This document shows, in pieces, positions 9,058-17,077 of a DNA stretch of 64,000 nt. A program made the translations under genes and the position numbers. The DNA comes from Agromyces laixinhei. GTDB taxonomy: Bacteria > Actinomycetota > Actinomycetes > Actinomycetales > Microbacteriaceae. The notes beneath the pieces were generated by a model that saw only the letters and a list, made by a program, of their open reading frames with translations, was not told where the DNA came from and did not search any database. The stretch covers positions 1,922,001 to 1,986,000 of the forward strand of contig NZ_CP040872.1 of the NCBI RefSeq assembly GCF_006337065.1, given 5' to 3'. The stretch's first letter is position 1; the number at the start of each line of letters is the position of its first letter.

Positions 9058-9957
9058 TCAACGGGCAGGTGCCTCGCCGCGCTCTTCGCCGGTGACGATC
9101 GGCACGCGCACCGCACTGCCCCACTCGGTCCACGAACCGTCGTAGTTGCGCACCTTCTCGAACCCGAGCAGGTGGTTCAACACGAACCAGGTGTGGCTCG
9201 AGCGTTCGCCGATACGGCAGTACGCGATGATGTCGTCGCCGTCGGCGAGGCCGACCTCGTCGCGGTAGATCGCGTCGAGTTCGGGGCGGGATCGGAACGT
9301 GCCGTCGGCGGCAGCGGCACGGGCCCATGGCACGGATGCCGCGGTGGGAATGTGACCCGCACGCAGAGCGCTCTCTTCGGGATAGGCAGGCGCGGTCGTG
9401 CGCTCACCGTTGTACTCCTCTGGTGAGCGCACGTCGATGAGCGGGTTGCCGAAGTGGGCGAGCACGTCGTCCTTGTAGGCGCGCACGACATGGTCGTCAC
9501 GCTCGACGACCGGGTACTCGACCGGCGTCACCTCAGGGGCGGCGGTCGTGAGTTCGCGGCCCTCTGCGATCCAGAGATCGCGGCCGCCGTCGAGCAGACG
9601 CACGTCTTCGTGGCCGAAGAGCGTGAAGACCCAGAGGGCGTAGGCGGCCCACCAGTTGTTCTTGTCGCCGTAGATCACGACGGTCGTGTCGCGGGCGATG
9701 CCCTTCGAGCCCAGGAGGGCGGCGAACTGCTCACCGTCGACGTAGTCGCGAACGACGGGGTCGTTGAGGTCGAGGTGCCAGTCGATCTTCACGGCGCCCG
9801 GAATGTGGCCGGTCTCGTACAGCAGTACGTCCTCATCGGACTCGACGACGACCAGCCCGGGTCGGCCGAGGTGCTCGGCGAGCCATCCGGTGGTGACGAG
9901 ACGCTCGGGGTGGGCGTACTCGGCGAACTTCGCAGCGGCGTCGTACTCGGCGGACAT
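9058..9957 (-). CDS. Sulfurtransferase with tandem rhodanese domains
   Basis: A 299-residue thiosulfate- or 3-mercaptopyruvate-type sulfurtransferase. Two rhodanese domains are seen: an inactive N-terminal one (about residues 20-140, with [11 protein letters not shown] and [23 protein letters not shown]) and a catalytic C-terminal one whose loop is [11 protein letters not shown], the cysteine being the persulfide site. The loop CRIGERSS resembles actinobacterial CysA/SseA-type enzymes. Start ATG 9957 is fixed by a strong AGGAGG 6 nt upstream; an earlier in-frame start has none. Upstream and divergent is the AFG1-like ATPase. Likely co-transcribed with the SufE gene that follows. Confidence 0.9.
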   Translation of the reverse strand: MSAEYDAAAKFAEYAHPERLVTTGWLAEHLGRPGLVVVESDEDVLLYETGHIPGAVKIDWHLDLNDPVVRDYVDGEQFAALLGSKGIARDTTVVIYGDKNNWWAAYALWVFTLFGHEDVRLLDGGRDLWIAEGRELTTAAPEVTPVEYPVVERDDHVVRAYKDDVLAHFGNPLIDVRSPEEYNGERTTAPAYPEESALRAGHIPTAASVPWARAAAADGTFRSRPELDAIYRDEVGLADGDDIIAYCRIGERSSHTWFVLNHLLGFEKVRNYDGSWTEWGSAVRVPIVTGEERGEAPAR

Positions 9958-10110
9958 CGGGTACCTCCTGGGATCGCCCGGTCGGGCGGGGTGTTCGGGG
10001 GAGCGGACTAGGCTGATCACCTGTCCACCACGAATCTACGCGGCGCACGGGGGCAAGTCACAGCCCCCGTCATCGGATGCAACGAAATGCACATCGGGAG
10101 CTCCTCCAGC

Positions 10111-11166
10111 ATGACCACGGCATCGAGCCAGCCACTCATCCGTCTCGTCGAGAGGAATCCGTCGATCTCGGGTGCCGAGATCGCTTCGGAGCTGTCACCG
10201 CCCCCGCAGTTCGCACACGCGTCGTTCGAGTCGTACCGGCCCGATCCCGAGTTCGCATCGCAACAGGCGGCGCTCGATCGCCTGAAGGAGTTCGCCGGCG
10301 CGTGGCGTGCCGCGCAGCGCCCGGGCGGGTTCTTCTCGCGCAAGCGCCCGGCACGCATCGAGTTGCCGGGCGTCTACCTCGACGGCGGGTTCGGCGTCGG
10401 CAAGACGCACTTGCTCGCCGCGCTCTGGCATGTGGCGCACGGCCCCAAGTACTTCGGCACGTTCATCGAGTACACGGCGCTCGTCGGCGCTCTCGGCTAC
10501 CGGCCGGCGGTCGAGTTGCTGCGCGGTGCGAAGCTGATCTGCATCGACGAGTTCGAGCTCGACGACCCGGGCGACACGATGCTCATGACGCGGTTCCTCG
10601 GTGAGCTCATGGCCGGCGGCACGCGCGTCGCCGCGACGTCGAACACGCCGCCGAACGCTCTCGGCGAGGGGCGGTTCGCCGCCTCCGACTTCCTCCGCGA
10701 GATCCACGCCCTCTCATCGAATTTCGAGACGCTGCGCATCGACGGCCTCGACTACCGTCGTCGCGACACCGAGGGCCACGCAGCGTCGCTCGCGGGCGAT
10801 GCCGACGTCGCACACACCGCCGGGGCGCTCGCCGAGCGCGGGCACCGCGTCTCGCTCGACGGCTTCGACGACGTCGTCGCGCACCTCGCGACCGTGCACC
10901 CGTCGAAGTACGTGAAGCTCGTCGCCGGGCTCGAGTTCATCGCCCTCGAGGGGGTGCACGAGCTCTCCGACCAGAACGCGGCGCTGCGCCTCGTGGCCTT
11001 CATCGACCGCGTCTACGACGCCGAGGTGCCCATCATCGCAAGTGGTGTGCCGCTCGACGAGGTGTTCGCCGCCGACATGATGTCAGGCGGTTACCGCAAG
11101 AAGTACCTCCGGGCGATGTCGCGCATGATCGCGCTCACCACGGGCGAACTGCCTCCGCACGACTGA
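10111..11166 (+). CDS. zapE: AFG1/ZapE-like AAA ATPase
   Basis: A 351-residue P-loop ATPase of the AFG1 (mitochondrial Lace1)/ZapE family; in E. coli the homologue modulates FtsZ ring dynamics under stress. Walker A is GGFGVGKTH (about residue 92) and Walker B LICIDEFELDD; TSNTPPNAL and the C-terminal FIDRVYDAEVP are family features. I prefer ATG 10111, preceded by GGGAG about 10 nt upstream, over ATG 10087, which has no binding site. It is divergent from the rhodanese gene across about 150 bp and followed by the intergenic region of amt. The function in this organism is inferred from the family only. Confidence 0.88.
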   Translation: MTTASSQPLIRLVERNPSISGAEIASELSPPPQFAHASFESYRPDPEFASQQAALDRLKEFAGAWRAAQRPGGFFSRKRPARIELPGVYLDGGFGVGKTHLLAALWHVAHGPKYFGTFIEYTALVGALGYRPAVELLRGAKLICIDEFELDDPGDTMLMTRFLGELMAGGTRVAATSNTPPNALGEGRFAASDFLREIHALSSNFETLRIDGLDYRRRDTEGHAASLAGDADVAHTAGALAERGHRVSLDGFDDVVAHLATVHPSKYVKLVAGLEFIALEGVHELSDQNAALRLVAFIDRVYDAEVPIIASGVPLDEVFAADMMSGGYRKKYLRAMSRMIALTTGELPPHD

Positions 11167-11218
11167 GCCCGCGCCACGCGGCATCCCGAAACATGCTCGT
11201 TACACGGGCCGCGAGTTC

Positions 11219-11234
11219 GTAACGGACTCGAAAC
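11219..11234 (+). promoter_or_regulatory. Possible GlnR box upstream of amt
   Basis: GTAAC-N6-GAAAC matches the a/b half-sites of actinobacterial GlnR boxes. A further GAAAC lies at 11253-11257 and a GTTAC at 11199-11203, but their spacing departs from the ideal 11-bp register. The site is about 120 bp upstream of amt, a classic GlnR target in Streptomyces and Mycobacterium. That this organism uses GlnR rather than AmtR is inference. Confidence 0.45.
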
Positions 11235-11355
11235 GAAGCATGCAGCGTGGCTGAAACGAACCCGCACCATTCTGATCGCAGTACCCGAGACCGACGCCCC
11301 CGTCACCCTCGCGGTATGTCCCCTGCAGATTCACCGAGGTGTGAGGATTTTTCCA

Positions 11356-12576
11356 ATGGATACGGGAAGCATTGCGTGGGCCATCACGGCCACAGCGCTC
11401 GTACTGTTCATGACGCCGGGCGTCGCCTTCTTCTACGGCGGGCTCGTCAAGGCGAAGAGCGTCGTCAGCATGATGATGATGAGCTTCGGCGCGCTCGGGC
11501 TCGTCGGCGTGCTCTGGGTGCTGTACGGCTTCAACATGAGCGCAGTGGGCGGCGTCTGGGACTTCGCGGGCAACCCGTTCTCGGACTTCGGCCTCGGCGC
11601 CCTCGCGACCGGAGAGTCGGCCAACACCGACCTGATCGGCGTCGCGTTCGGCGCGACGTTCGCGATCATCACCGTCGCGCTCATCTCGGGCGCCATCGCC
11701 GACCGTGCCAAGTTCGGCTCGTGGTTGGTCTTCGCCGGCATCTGGGCGACGCTCGTCTACTTCCCGGTCGCGGCCTGGGTGTGGGGCGGCGGCTGGATTC
11801 TCAACCTCGGTGAGAGCCTCGGCCTGCCGGGCGTCATCGACTACGCGGGCGGCACGGCCGTGCACATCAACGCCGGTGCGGCTGCCCTCGCCCTCGCCCT
11901 CGTGCTCGGCAAGCGCGTCGGATTCCAGAAGGGCATGGACAAGCCGCACAACGTGCCGCTCACGCTTCTCGGCGCCGCAGTGCTCTGGTTCGGCTGGTTC
12001 GGCTTCAACGCCGGCGCCGAGTGGCTCAACGGCCTCGCGAACACCGGCCTGATCGTGCTCAACACGCTCGGCGCGACCGCTGCGGCAATCCTCGGCTGGC
12101 TCGTCGTGGAGAAGATCAAGGACGGCAAGCCCACCGCGGTCGGCGCCGGATCCGGCGCCGTCGCCGGACTCGTCGCGGTCACTCCGGCCTGTGCGAACCT
12201 CGAACCCGGCTGGGCGCTGCTGCTCGGCGCGGTCGCCGGAGCCGTCTGCGCCCTCGCCATCGAGCTGAAGTTCAAGCTCGGCTTCGACGACTCGCTCGAC
12301 GTCGTGGGCATCCACCTCGTCGGCGGCCTCATCGGCACCCTGTACCTCGGGTTCTTCGCCATCGACACCGGTCTCTTCACCGGCGGCGACCTCGGTCAGC
12401 TCGCGGTGCAGACGATCGCCGCACTCGCCGTGCTGCTCTACTCCTTCGTCGTCGCCTTCGTGCTCGGCTTCGCGATCGAGAAGACGATCGGCTTCCGCGT
12501 CAAGAACGAGGACGAGATCGCCGGCATCGACACCGTCGTGCACGGCGAGGAGGGCTACAAGCTCGAGACGGTCTGA
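11356..12576 (+). CDS. amt: Ammonium transporter
   Basis: A 406-residue Amt/MEP/Rh channel importing ammonium/ammonia. It has about eleven hydrophobic helices. The twin pore histidines are in GGTAVHINAGAA (helix V) and GIHLVGGLIG (helix X), and TPGVAFFYGGLV is the helix I signature. The start is ATG 11356, with TGAGGA 9 nt upstream; a GTG at 11341 would place that element inside the gene. A possible GlnR box lies about 120 bp upstream. No glnK/glnD follows, unlike the amtB-glnK-glnD arrangement of many actinobacteria, so the PII partner must be encoded elsewhere. The C-terminal tail (KNEDEIAGIDTVVHGEEGY) is cytoplasmic and could contact PII. Confidence 0.95.
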   Translation: MDTGSIAWAITATALVLFMTPGVAFFYGGLVKAKSVVSMMMMSFGALGLVGVLWVLYGFNMSAVGGVWDFAGNPFSDFGLGALATGESANTDLIGVAFGATFAIITVALISGAIADRAKFGSWLVFAGIWATLVYFPVAAWVWGGGWILNLGESLGLPGVIDYAGGTAVHINAGAAALALALVLGKRVGFQKGMDKPHNVPLTLLGAAVLWFGWFGFNAGAEWLNGLANTGLIVLNTLGATAAAILGWLVVEKIKDGKPTAVGAGSGAVAGLVAVTPACANLEPGWALLLGAVAGAVCALAIELKFKLGFDDSLDVVGIHLVGGLIGTLYLGFFAIDTGLFTGGDLGQLAVQTIAALAVLLYSFVVAFVLGFAIEKTIGFRVKNEDEIAGIDTVVHGEEGYKLETV

Positions 12577-12622
12577 GTCGGCGGGCGCGTTCGCGGGCCC
12601 GCCTCGCCTGAGGGCGGTGGGG

Positions 12623-12628
12623 TAGTGT
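12623..12628 (+). promoter_or_regulatory. -10 box of a probable leaderless promoter for the PemK/MazF-like gene
   Basis: TAGTGT fits TANNNT and is followed by exactly 6 nt and then the GTG start at 12635. No Shine-Dalgarno sequence fits in that gap. Confidence 0.45.
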
Positions 12629-12634
12629 GCCGGT

Positions 12635-13174
12635 GTGTCAGACACCGGCCGCTTCCTCACCGCCCTCTCCCGTGCCGTCAAGTCCCTGTTCGGCAGCGGG
12701 TCGAACACTGCGGATGTCGCGGCACGAACCTCGACGTCGACCGGCACCGTCTCACCGGGGCAGACGGGCGAGACCGCCACGATCGAGGTGGATCCGCGTC
12801 GCCTCCGCGGCGTCGAACTGGGCTATTCGCCGTCGCGCGACGGCGAACCCGACCCGGGAGAGGTCGTGTGGACCTGGGTGCCCTACGAAGAGAACGATGG
12901 GCGTGGCAAGGATCGCCCGGTCGTCGTCGTGGCGGCATCCGCCGCCGGTGAATATCTCGCGGTGCAGCTGACCAGCAAGGAGCATGACGGCGATCGCGAC
13001 TTCGTGTCGCTCGGAGCCGGTGCCTGGGACGGCGAGGGACGCCCGAGCTGGGCGCGCATCGACCGGGTGTTCCGCGTGCGGACCGGCGGGATGCGCCGCG
13101 AAGCGGCTTCGCTCGATGCCGAGCGCTACAGCCGTCTTGCCGCCGCACTCGATGCGAGGTACGGCTGGCGCTGA
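12635..13174 (+). CDS. PemK/MazF-like protein without a visible antitoxin
   Basis: A 179-residue protein. From about residue 72 it follows the MazF/PemK pattern: GEVVWTWVPYEENDG, then KDRPVVVVA, matching the N-terminal strand pair of these mRNA interferases, with QLTSKEHD further on. The first 70 residues (Ser/Thr-rich linker after a short amphipathic helix) are not part of known toxins. No small antitoxin gene lies upstream or downstream: amt ends 58 bp before it and the next gene is on the other strand. It may therefore be a domesticated PemK fold rather than a toxin. Translation probably starts leaderlessly at GTG 12635. Confidence 0.65.
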   Translation: MSDTGRFLTALSRAVKSLFGSGSNTADVAARTSTSTGTVSPGQTGETATIEVDPRRLRGVELGYSPSRDGEPDPGEVVWTWVPYEENDGRGKDRPVVVVAASAAGEYLAVQLTSKEHDGDRDFVSLGAGAWDGEGRPSWARIDRVFRVRTGGMRREAASLDAERYSRLAAALDARYGWR

Positions 13175-13188
13175 GGCGCGACCGCAGC

Positions 13189-13548
13189 TCAGGCCCGCGG
13201 CGGGCGGTGGAGCCCGAACGGCGACCCCTGGTCATCGCGGCACAGCCGGAACTCCCCGTAGATCGCGATCGACGCTTCATCGTCGGCGCCCTCCACTGCC
13301 GACACCGTGCCGCCGAGACGCTCGACCCGTGCGACCGCGGCATCGAGGTCATCCACGCGGAAGAACACGTACGGCGCCGCGCCCGGGTCGCCGCCGTGCA
13401 CGCCCGCGGGCACGCCGACCCCGTCGATCGAGTAGCCGTTGCCGCCGGGGCCCGACTCGAAGGTCCAGTCGAAGAGCTTGCCGTAGAAGCTGCGTGCGGT
13501 GGTGGCATCCGATGCGCCGAATTCGATGAACGAGACCTCACCCGACAT
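13189..13548 (-). CDS. VOC (glyoxalase/bleomycin-resistance fold) family protein
   Basis: A 119-residue single vicinal-oxygen-chelate domain: EVSFIEFGASDATTARSFYG opens the first beta-alpha-beta-beta-beta module and APYVFFRVDDLDAAVARVE the second, ending with DDQGSPFGLHRP. The family includes metal-dependent lyases, dioxygenases and resistance proteins; I cannot see which applies. Start ATG 13548 follows a GGGAGAGAAG element; a longer frame has no support. It is convergent with the PemK-like gene (14 bp between stops) and stands alone. Confidence 0.85.
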   Translation of the reverse strand: MSGEVSFIEFGASDATTARSFYGKLFDWTFESGPGGNGYSIDGVGVPAGVHGGDPGAAPYVFFRVDDLDAAVARVERLGGTVSAVEGADDEASIAIYGEFRLCRDDQGSPFGLHRPPRA

Positions 13549-13637
13549 GGCTTCTCTCCCTCGCCTCGCGTATTCACGGCACACCGTACTCGGCGGTCGG
13601 AACCGCCACAACGGGGGAGGGGCCGCCCGGGTATGAA

Positions 13638-13665
13638 GAAAGCCCCCAGTGGAGTGGGGGCTTTC
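13638..13665 (-). terminator. Intrinsic terminator after tRNA-Val(CAC)
   Basis: GAAAGCCCCC and GGGGGCTTTC form a perfect 10-bp stem around an 8-nt loop, directly downstream of the minus-strand tRNA. Reading the minus strand the stem ends with CTTTC, a weak U-tract. Confidence 0.8.
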
Positions 13666-13666
13666 G

Positions 13667-13739
13667 TGGGCGATGCCGGGCTCGAACCGACGACCTCTTC
13701 CGTGTGAAGGAAGCGCGCTACCAGCTGCGCCAATCGCCC
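13667..13739 (-). tRNA. tRNA-Val(CAC)
   Basis: A 73-nt cloverleaf on the minus strand: acceptor GGGCGAT pairs with ATCGCCC, D-arm GGCGCAGCTGGTAGCGC, anticodon stem CTTCC/GGAAG with loop TTCACAC (anticodon CAC), T-arm with GGTTCGAGC. CCA is not encoded. It is closely similar to tRNA-Val(GAC) about 500 bp away on the other strand. A possible promoter (-10 TAGTAT at 13784-13779) lies about 40 nt upstream. Confidence 0.95.
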
Positions 13740-13951
13740 ATGTTGCATTCGCGAGTCACCGTGGTGACCGCGGACTCGATACTAGCCGACCGTGCGGGGT
13801 GATTGCACATCGGGCGCGAAGCTGCCAGGGCCGAGAGCGCGGAGATGGGCTCGGGGTCTCGCCGTGTGCCTCGATTCCGCTCGACACGCCCGGGATATCG
13901 GAGCGGAATGGTGCAGTGACCGGCCCGAACCGTCACCACCTCTCCGCCGGT

Positions 13952-13981
13952 TTGTGAATCGTTCGGAGTATCGGTTAGAGT
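13952..13981 (+). promoter_or_regulatory. Promoter of the Gly-Cys-Val tRNA operon
   Basis: TTGTGA (13952-13957), an 18-nt spacer and TAGAGT (13976-13981) resemble a SigA-type promoter; the first tRNA begins 28 nt further on. Assignment is from spacing and position. Confidence 0.6.
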
Positions 13982-14008
13982 CTTCCTGCACGCAGAAATG
14001 CGAGCGAT

Positions 14009-14080
14009 GCGGATGTGGCGCAGTGGTAGCGCATCACCTTGCCAAGGTGAGGGTCGCGAGTTCGAATCTCGTCATCCGCT
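14009..14080 (+). tRNA. tRNA-Gly(GCC)
   Basis: A 72-nt cloverleaf: acceptor GCGGATG/CATCCGC with T discriminator, anticodon loop TTGCCAA (anticodon GCC), T-arm GAGTTCGAATCTC. CCA is not encoded. First gene of a three-tRNA operon. Confidence 0.97.
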
Positions 14081-14085
14081 CTGAT

Positions 14086-14112
14086 CAGGATCGGGCGAAA
14101 GCCCGATTCCTG
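14086..14112 (+). terminator. Hairpin after tRNA-Gly
   Basis: TCGGGC-GAAA-GCCCGA, extended by CAGGA/TCCTG across one bulged T, with a GAAA tetraloop and followed by a T-rich run (TTCTTTT). It has the form of an intrinsic terminator or processing hairpin between tRNA-Gly and tRNA-Cys; partial read-through is needed if the tRNAs share one promoter. Confidence 0.6.
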
Positions 14113-14137
14113 TTCTTTTGGTGGTGAACCCAAACAC

Positions 14138-14208
14138 GGTGGATTGGCCGAGTGGCGAGGCAGCGGCCTGCAAAGCCGTATACACGGGTTCGAATCCCGT
14201 ATCCACCT
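14138..14208 (+). tRNA. tRNA-Cys(GCA)
   Basis: A 71-nt cloverleaf: acceptor GGTGGAT/ATCCACC with T discriminator, anticodon loop CTGCAAA (anticodon GCA), T-arm GGGTTCGAATCCC. CCA not encoded. Confidence 0.97.
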
Positions 14209-14236
14209 CCAAGCTGAGAACTTCCATTCTCGCCTT

Positions 14237-14311
14237 GGGCGATTGGCGCAGCGGTAGCGCGCTTCCCTGACACGGAAGAGGTCACTGGTTCGATCCCAGT
14301 ATCGCCCACCA
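14237..14311 (+). tRNA. tRNA-Val(GAC), CCA encoded
   Basis: Acceptor GGGCGAT/ATCGCCC, anticodon stem CTTCC/GGAAG with loop CTGACAC (anticodon GAC), T-arm TGGTTCGATCCCA. The discriminator A at 14308 is followed by CCA in the DNA, unlike the other three tRNAs here. Last member of the Gly-Cys-Val operon. Confidence 0.96.
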
Positions 14312-14313
14312 CA

Positions 14314-14342
14314 CGAAAGCCCCGGCAATGCCGGGGCTTTCG
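14314..14342. terminator. Strong bidirectional terminator after the tRNA operon
   Basis: A perfect 13-bp stem CGAAAGCCCCGGC/GCCGGGGCTTTCG with loop AAT immediately follows tRNA-Val(GAC). A-rich and T-rich ends on both strands let it also serve the convergent gene ending at 14370. Confidence 0.85.
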
Positions 14343-14369
14343 CCGTTCCCGGGTCGTGCCGTCGCCGAG

Positions 14370-14963
14370 TCACCCGACCTGCTCGAAGATGAGCGGGGGA
14401 TAGGTGATGCGGGTCGTGTACCAGGCCCACGAGTCGCCCGCCGTCTGCTCGATCGCAGCCCAGCCGCCGTGGGCGGGCAGGTTCTTCAGGGTGAGGCTCA
14501 CGGTGTGCTTTCCGTTCACGCTCCTGGGTCCCGCGCCGACGACGGTTCCGGATGCCGCATAGCCGCTCGCGTTCAGCGTCACCGGGGCTCCGGACTCCAC
14601 CGAGAAGGTGCAGACGTACGTTCCCACCCCCGTGATGCCGTAGGCGGCGGGCTCGAAGTGCATGGAGACCGCGGGGTTGCGGGTCGGCGACTCGCGGCGG
14701 TCGAAGCCGGCGTAGGGGGTGACGGCGTCGGTCTGCATGATCGTCGGGCGGATCAGGGTGAGATTGGTTCGCCCCTTGCCGACGGTGTGCACGGGCGAGA
14801 GGAAGTCGATCGGCGCCCAGAAGATCGGGCCGAGCACGAGCTCCCCGATCCGGTACTTCTCAGCCCACTCCTCGAGGCGGATGTCCGGCTCGAAGTCGTC
14901 GAATTCGACCACGCGCTCGTCGAACTCGCTGCGGGAGCCCAGCTCTTTCGATGTCTCGTACAT
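14370..14963 (-). CDS. Uncharacterised protein with C-terminal beta-sandwich-like region
   Basis: A 197-residue protein I do not recognise. The first 60 residues are acidic (EFDERVVEFDDFEPDIRLEE); the middle (DFLSPVHTVGKGRTNLTLIRP) and the second half alternate short strands with Gly/Ser turns (TYVCTFSVESG, VNGKHTVSLTLKNLPA), suggesting a small beta-sandwich. No signal peptide or membrane helix is seen. The start at ATG 14963 is supported by TAGAGT seven nt upstream and no ribosome binding site, as for a leaderless gene. It is convergent with the tRNA operon and divergent from thrS. Function unknown. Confidence 0.7.
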   Translation of the reverse strand: MYETSKELGSRSEFDERVVEFDDFEPDIRLEEWAEKYRIGELVLGPIFWAPIDFLSPVHTVGKGRTNLTLIRPTIMQTDAVTPYAGFDRRESPTRNPAVSMHFEPAAYGITGVGTYVCTFSVESGAPVTLNASGYAASGTVVGAGPRSVNGKHTVSLTLKNLPAHGGWAAIEQTAGDSWAWYTTRITYPPLIFEQVG

Positions 14964-15042
14964 GAGGAAAACTCTAGAACTGTGGAAGTCGAGACGTCTC
15001 CGGGACAGCACCGAGGTGCCGAACAGCCGAGACGGCGGCGAC

Positions 15043-15048
15043 TACAGT
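15043..15048 (+). promoter_or_regulatory. Possible -10 box of thrS
   Basis: TACAGT lies 38 nt before the thrS start, leaving room for a short leader with AAGGAG. No -35 match stands out. No T-box or leader hairpin was found. Confidence 0.35.
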
Positions 15049-15085
15049 TGAAGGGTTCTGTAGACCGATCTCAAGGAGTGTCCAG

Positions 15086-17077
15086 GTGGCCGACGGCTTC
15101 GAGCTCTTCACCGACCGATCCGTTGTCGCGATGCGCGTCAACGGCGAGCTCAAGGACCTCGCGACGACGGTCACCGACACCGACACGGTCGACCCCGTCA
15201 CGATCGACTCGCCCGACGGCCTGAACATCTTGCGACACTCGGCCGCGCACGTGCTCGCGCAGGCGGTGCAGTCGATCAACTCCGAGGCGAAGCTCGGCAT
15301 CGGCCCGCCCGTCACCGACGGCTTCTACTACGACTTCGACGTCGCCGAGCCGTTCACTCCCGAAGACCTCAAGGCGCTCGACAAGGAGATGTCCCGCATC
15401 ATCCGTGCCGGCCAGCGCTTCATGCGCCGGGTCGTCACCGACGACGAGGCACGCGCCGAACTCGCGAACGAGCCGTACAAGCTCGAGCTGATCGGCCTCA
15501 AGGGCGGGGTGTCGGCGGGCTCGACGAGCACGAGCGACAACGAGAACGTCGAGGTCGGCGCCGGCGAGCTCACCATCTACGACAACGTCGACCCGAAGAC
15601 CGGTGAGACCGTCTGGAAAGACCTCTGCCGGGGTCCGCACCTGCCGAACACCCGCATGATCGGCAACGGCTGGTCCCTCACCCGCATCGCGGCGGCCTAC
15701 TGGCGCGGTTCGGAGAAGAACCCCCAGCTTCAGCGCATCTACGGCACCGCGTGGCCGACGAAAGACGAACTGCGCGCCTATCAGCACCGACTCGAGGAGG
15801 CCGCGCGACGCGACCATCGCAAGCTCGGTCGCGATCTCGACCTCTTCAGCTTTCCCGAGGAGATCGGTTCGGGCCTGTCGGTCTGGCACCCCCGCGGCGG
15901 AGTCGTGCGCATGGAGATGGAGCAGCATGCTCGTCGTCGCCATATCGAGGGCGGCTACACCTACGTGTACACGCCGCACATCTCGAAGGAAGACCTCTTC
16001 CTCACGTCGAACCACCTCGTCACGTACAAGGAGGGGATGTTCCCGCCCATCGTCATGGACGAGGAGCGCGACGCCGAGGGCAACATCACCAAGCACGGCC
16101 AGGACTACTACCTGAAGCCGATGAACTGCCCGATGCACATCCTCATCTACAAGGAGCGCGGGCGCAGCTACCGCGACCTGCCGATGCGGCTCGCCGAGAA
16201 CGGCACCGTCTACCGCAACGAGCTCTCGGGCGCTCTGCACGGGCTCACCCGCGTGCGCGGCTTCACGCAGGACGACTCGCACCTCTTCGTCACGCCCGAC
16301 CAGCTCGAAGAGGAGGCGACCAAGGTCATCGAGTTCGTCATCTCGATGCTGCGCGACTTCGGCCTCGACGACTTCGAACTCGAGCTGTCGATGCGTGACG
16401 ACGAGAAGGGCAAGTGGATCGGTTCCGAGGAGTTCTGGGAGTACTCGACGAACGCCCTTCGCAATGTCGCCCGCTCGAGCGGACTCAAGCTGACCGAGAT
16501 GCCGGGCGAAGCCGCGTTCTACGGGCCGAAGATCGACCTCAAGACCCGTGACGCGATCGGCCGCACCTGGCAGCTCTCGACCGTGCAGGTCGACCCGAAC
16601 CTGCCCGAACGCTTCGGCCTCGAGTTCACCGACCGCGACGGGCAGAAGAAGCGGCCCATCATGATCCACCGGGCGCTGTTCGGTTCGATCGAACGCTTCT
16701 TCGCGATCCTCCTCGAGCACTACGCGGGTGCGTTCCCGGTGTGGCTCGCGCCGGTGCAGGTCGTGGGCATCCCCGTCGCGGATGACTTCGTTCCCTACCT
16801 CGGTGCGATCATCGAGCAGCTGAAGGGCGCGGGCGTTCGCGCCGAGCTCGACGTGAGCGACGATCGCATGCAGAAGAAGATCCGCACGCACACCACTCAG
16901 AAGGTGCCGCTCCAGCTCATTGCGGGCGAGAGCGACCGCTCGGCCGAGACCGTGAGCTTCCGTTTCCGCGACGGCACGCAGGAGAACGGCGTCGCGATCG
17001 CAGAAGCGGTCGAGCGCATCAGGCAGGTCATCGAGGAGCGTCGCCAGGTCGTCACTCGCGACGACCTGTTCGCATGA
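15086..17077 (+). CDS. thrS: Threonine--tRNA ligase
   Basis: Class II synthetase charging tRNA-Thr. 663 residues: N-terminal TGS domain (1-65), editing domain with [11 protein letters not shown] (HxxxH), and the catalytic core with [21 protein letters not shown] (zinc cysteine), [20 protein letters not shown] and the C-terminal anticodon-binding domain. GTG 15086 is preceded by AAGGAG at good distance. An insert near residues 140-165 (Gly/Ser/Thr-rich, [16 protein letters not shown]) is unusual in an otherwise standard chain and may be lineage-specific. ATGA overlap couples it to the HIT protein. thrS-HIT is a conserved actinobacterial pair. Confidence 0.97.
   Translation: MADGFELFTDRSVVAMRVNGELKDLATTVTDTDTVDPVTIDSPDGLNILRHSAAHVLAQAVQSINSEAKLGIGPPVTDGFYYDFDVAEPFTPEDLKALDKEMSRIIRAGQRFMRRVVTDDEARAELANEPYKLELIGLKGGVSAGSTSTSDNENVEVGAGELTIYDNVDPKTGETVWKDLCRGPHLPNTRMIGNGWSLTRIAAAYWRGSEKNPQLQRIYGTAWPTKDELRAYQHRLEEAARRDHRKLGRDLDLFSFPEEIGSGLSVWHPRGGVVRMEMEQHARRRHIEGGYTYVYTPHISKEDLFLTSNHLVTYKEGMFPPIVMDEERDAEGNITKHGQDYYLKPMNCPMHILIYKERGRSYRDLPMRLAENGTVYRNELSGALHGLTRVRGFTQDDSHLFVTPDQLEEEATKVIEFVISMLRDFGLDDFELELSMRDDEKGKWIGSEEFWEYSTNALRNVARSSGLKLTEMPGEAAFYGPKIDLKTRDAIGRTWQLSTVQVDPNLPERFGLEFTDRDGQKKRPIMIHRALFGSIERFFAILLEHYAGAFPVWLAPVQVVGIPVADDFVPYLGAIIEQLKGAGVRAELDVSDDRMQKKIRTHTTQKVPLQLIAGESDRSAETVSFRFRDGTQENGVAIAEAVERIRQVIEERRQVVTRDDLFA

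Noticed and set aside
12635..13174. A complete PemK/MazF toxin-antitoxin pair
   Set aside because: No antitoxin-sized gene with a binding site is present on either side; only the PemK-like protein is supported.
13638..14342. CRISPR-like or phage attachment repeats around the tRNAs
   Set aside because: The repeated GGGCGATTGGCGCAG words belong to the two valine tRNAs, and the other repeats are terminator stems; no integrase or tRNA-end duplication is seen.
15071..16891. Open frame of 606 codons on the minus strand
   Set aside because: Mirror of thrS third-codon-position GC; no domains.
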